From Bacillota bacterium (GTDB lineage Bacteria > Bacillota > Clostridia > Christensenellales > Aristaeellaceae): 15,791 nt of DNA. Under the pieces are notes generated by a model. It worked only from the letters and a program-made list of their open reading frames with translations, had not been told where the DNA came from and did not search any database. Shown here piece by piece: positions 14,956 to 15,791 of this stretch (within the stretch, counting starts at the first letter, position 1; each line of letters opens with the position of its first letter). The stretch spans positions 1-15,791 of the forward strand of contig JAGVSV010000062.1 of NCBI GenBank assembly GCA_019137115.1, in the 5' to 3' direction. The position numbers were made by a program, and so were the translations under genes.

Positions 14956-15791
14956 ACCGTCTTGACGACCTTTTGCCCCAACTTGGTGTCCTCTACTGTG
15001 TAGCCCATGGCGGTCAGCTTGTCGCGCAGCGCGTCGGACCTGGCCCAATCCCTGTCCTTCCGGGCCTGCTCCCGCTCCTGCGCCAAAGCCTGCACGTCCT
15101 CCGGCAGCTCGCCTGTTTTCTTGGTCAGTAGGCCGAATACGCCGGTGATGGTATCCATGGCTTGCCTGGCCGCCAGCACGGCTTCCCGCGCCACCGAGCC
15201 CTGCAGCTCCGTGTTGATGTCGTACACTAAGTCGAACAGCACGCCCATGGCTTCGGCTGTGTTCAAGTCGTCGTCCATGGCTTCGCACCAGCTGGGCACC
15301 GTGCCCTCCGCCTTTTCGATGAAGGCTTTTTCTTGTTCACTGGGCGCGTTGTCATGCGCATGCTGCAGCAGAAAGCTTAGCTTGTCCCGCGCGGCGTACA
15401 GCCGCAGCAGCGAGGCGCGCGCCTGGTCCATCATCTCCCTGCTGAAGTTCAGCGGGCTTCGGTAGTGCGCCGACAGCATGAACATCCGGATGTCCTCGGC
15501 GTCATATTCCTTTAGGATATCCCTGATGGTGAAGAAGTTGCCCAGGGATTTGCTCATCTTCCTGTTGTCGATGTTCAGAAAACCGTTGTGCATCCAATAC
15601 CGCGCGAACGGCTTGCCGGTGCCCCCTTCGCTCTGCGCGATTTCGTTCTCGTGGTGCGGGAACATCAGGTCCATCCCGCCGCAGTGAATGTCGAAGGTTT
15701 CGCCTAAGTAAGCCATGCTCATCGCGCTGCATTCGATGTGCCAGCCTGGCCGGCCCATGCCCCAGGGCGAATCCCACGCAGGCTCCCCGGG
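14952..15791 (-). CDS. cysS: Cysteinyl-tRNA synthetase, N-terminal part outside the window
   Basis: The visible 279 residues are the C-terminal part of CysRS, which charges tRNA-Cys with cysteine in the cytoplasm. The frame is open to the right edge. It begins in the strand around DSPWGMGRPGWHIECSAMS, whose Cys is a zinc ligand; the next ligands follow in DLMFPHHENEIAQSE. The KMSKS ATP-binding loop is intact (RKMSKSLGNF). A DALR-type helical domain and the anticodon-binding end (ARKDRDWARSDALRDKL ... GYTVEDTKLGQ) complete it. The HIGH motif and the first zinc Cys lie beyond the window. Its stop overlaps the ATG of the comEA-like gene, so the two form one transcript on this strand. Confidence 0.97.
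   Translation of the reverse strand, partial: PGEPAWDSPWGMGRPGWHIECSAMSMAYLGETFDIHCGGMDLMFPHHENEIAQSEGGTGKPFARYWMHNGFLNIDNRKMSKSLGNFFTIRDILKEYDAEDIRMFMLSAHYRSPLNFSREMMDQARASLLRLYAARDKLSFLLQHAHDNAPSEQEKAFIEKAEGTVPSWCEAMDDDLNTAEAMGVLFDLVYDINTELQGSVAREAVLAARQAMDTITGVFGLLTKKTGELPEDVQALAQEREQARKDRDWARSDALRDKLTAMGYTVEDTKLGQKVVKTV

Overview
The window is GC-rich (roughly two thirds G+C in the genes), densely packed, and reads as chromosome from a high-GC member of the Bacillota, most likely class Clostridia. The evidence is the block recJ - relA/spoT - dtd - metallo-beta-lactamase hydrolase - hemZ, a gene order typical of that group, together with a bifunctional Rel and HemZ itself. No phage, IS, CRISPR, tRNA or rRNA gene was seen.

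Positions 1-4482 hold a tightly coupled catabolic operon on the + strand. It contains a tagaturonate-epimerase (UxaE) family protein cut by the left edge, a RidA-type enamine/imine deaminase, an N-acyl-D-amino-acid deacylase and a DSD1/D-threonine-aldolase-type PLP enzyme. Overlapping or nearly abutting junctions point to one transcript. The last three form a plausible pathway: free a D-amino acid from an N-acyl or amide conjugate, eliminate it by PLP chemistry, and clear the reactive enamine. The UxaE-family member suggests the conjugate may contain a uronic acid or related sugar. This is the best candidate for an undescribed system here.

Positions 4486-7003 begin with a near-consensus SigA promoter. 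It drives an unrecognised 105-residue membrane-anchored or exported protein, then SecD-like and SecF-like proteins. Both lack the conserved transmembrane aspartates of the proton-driven SecDF motor, and the SecF-like protein has almost no extracytoplasmic domain.

Positions 7004-7290 have no confident gene but contain a run of five perfect stem-loops just upstream of recJ, plus a strong Shine-Dalgarno sequence with no normal start codon.

Positions 7291-14274 are the housekeeping block: RecJ (DNA repair), bifunctional Rel ((p)ppGpp metabolism), Dtd (D-aminoacyl-tRNA proofreading), a glyoxalase-II-like hydrolase and HemZ (radical SAM). The apt gene often found between recJ and rel is absent, and hisS-aspS do not follow hemZ.

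Positions 14275-14604 are a convergent intergenic gap of visibly lower GC with short repeats and no supported gene. On the - strand follow cysteinyl-tRNA synthetase (its N-terminus lies beyond the right edge) and a short ComEA-like DNA-binding protein, overlapping by four bases.
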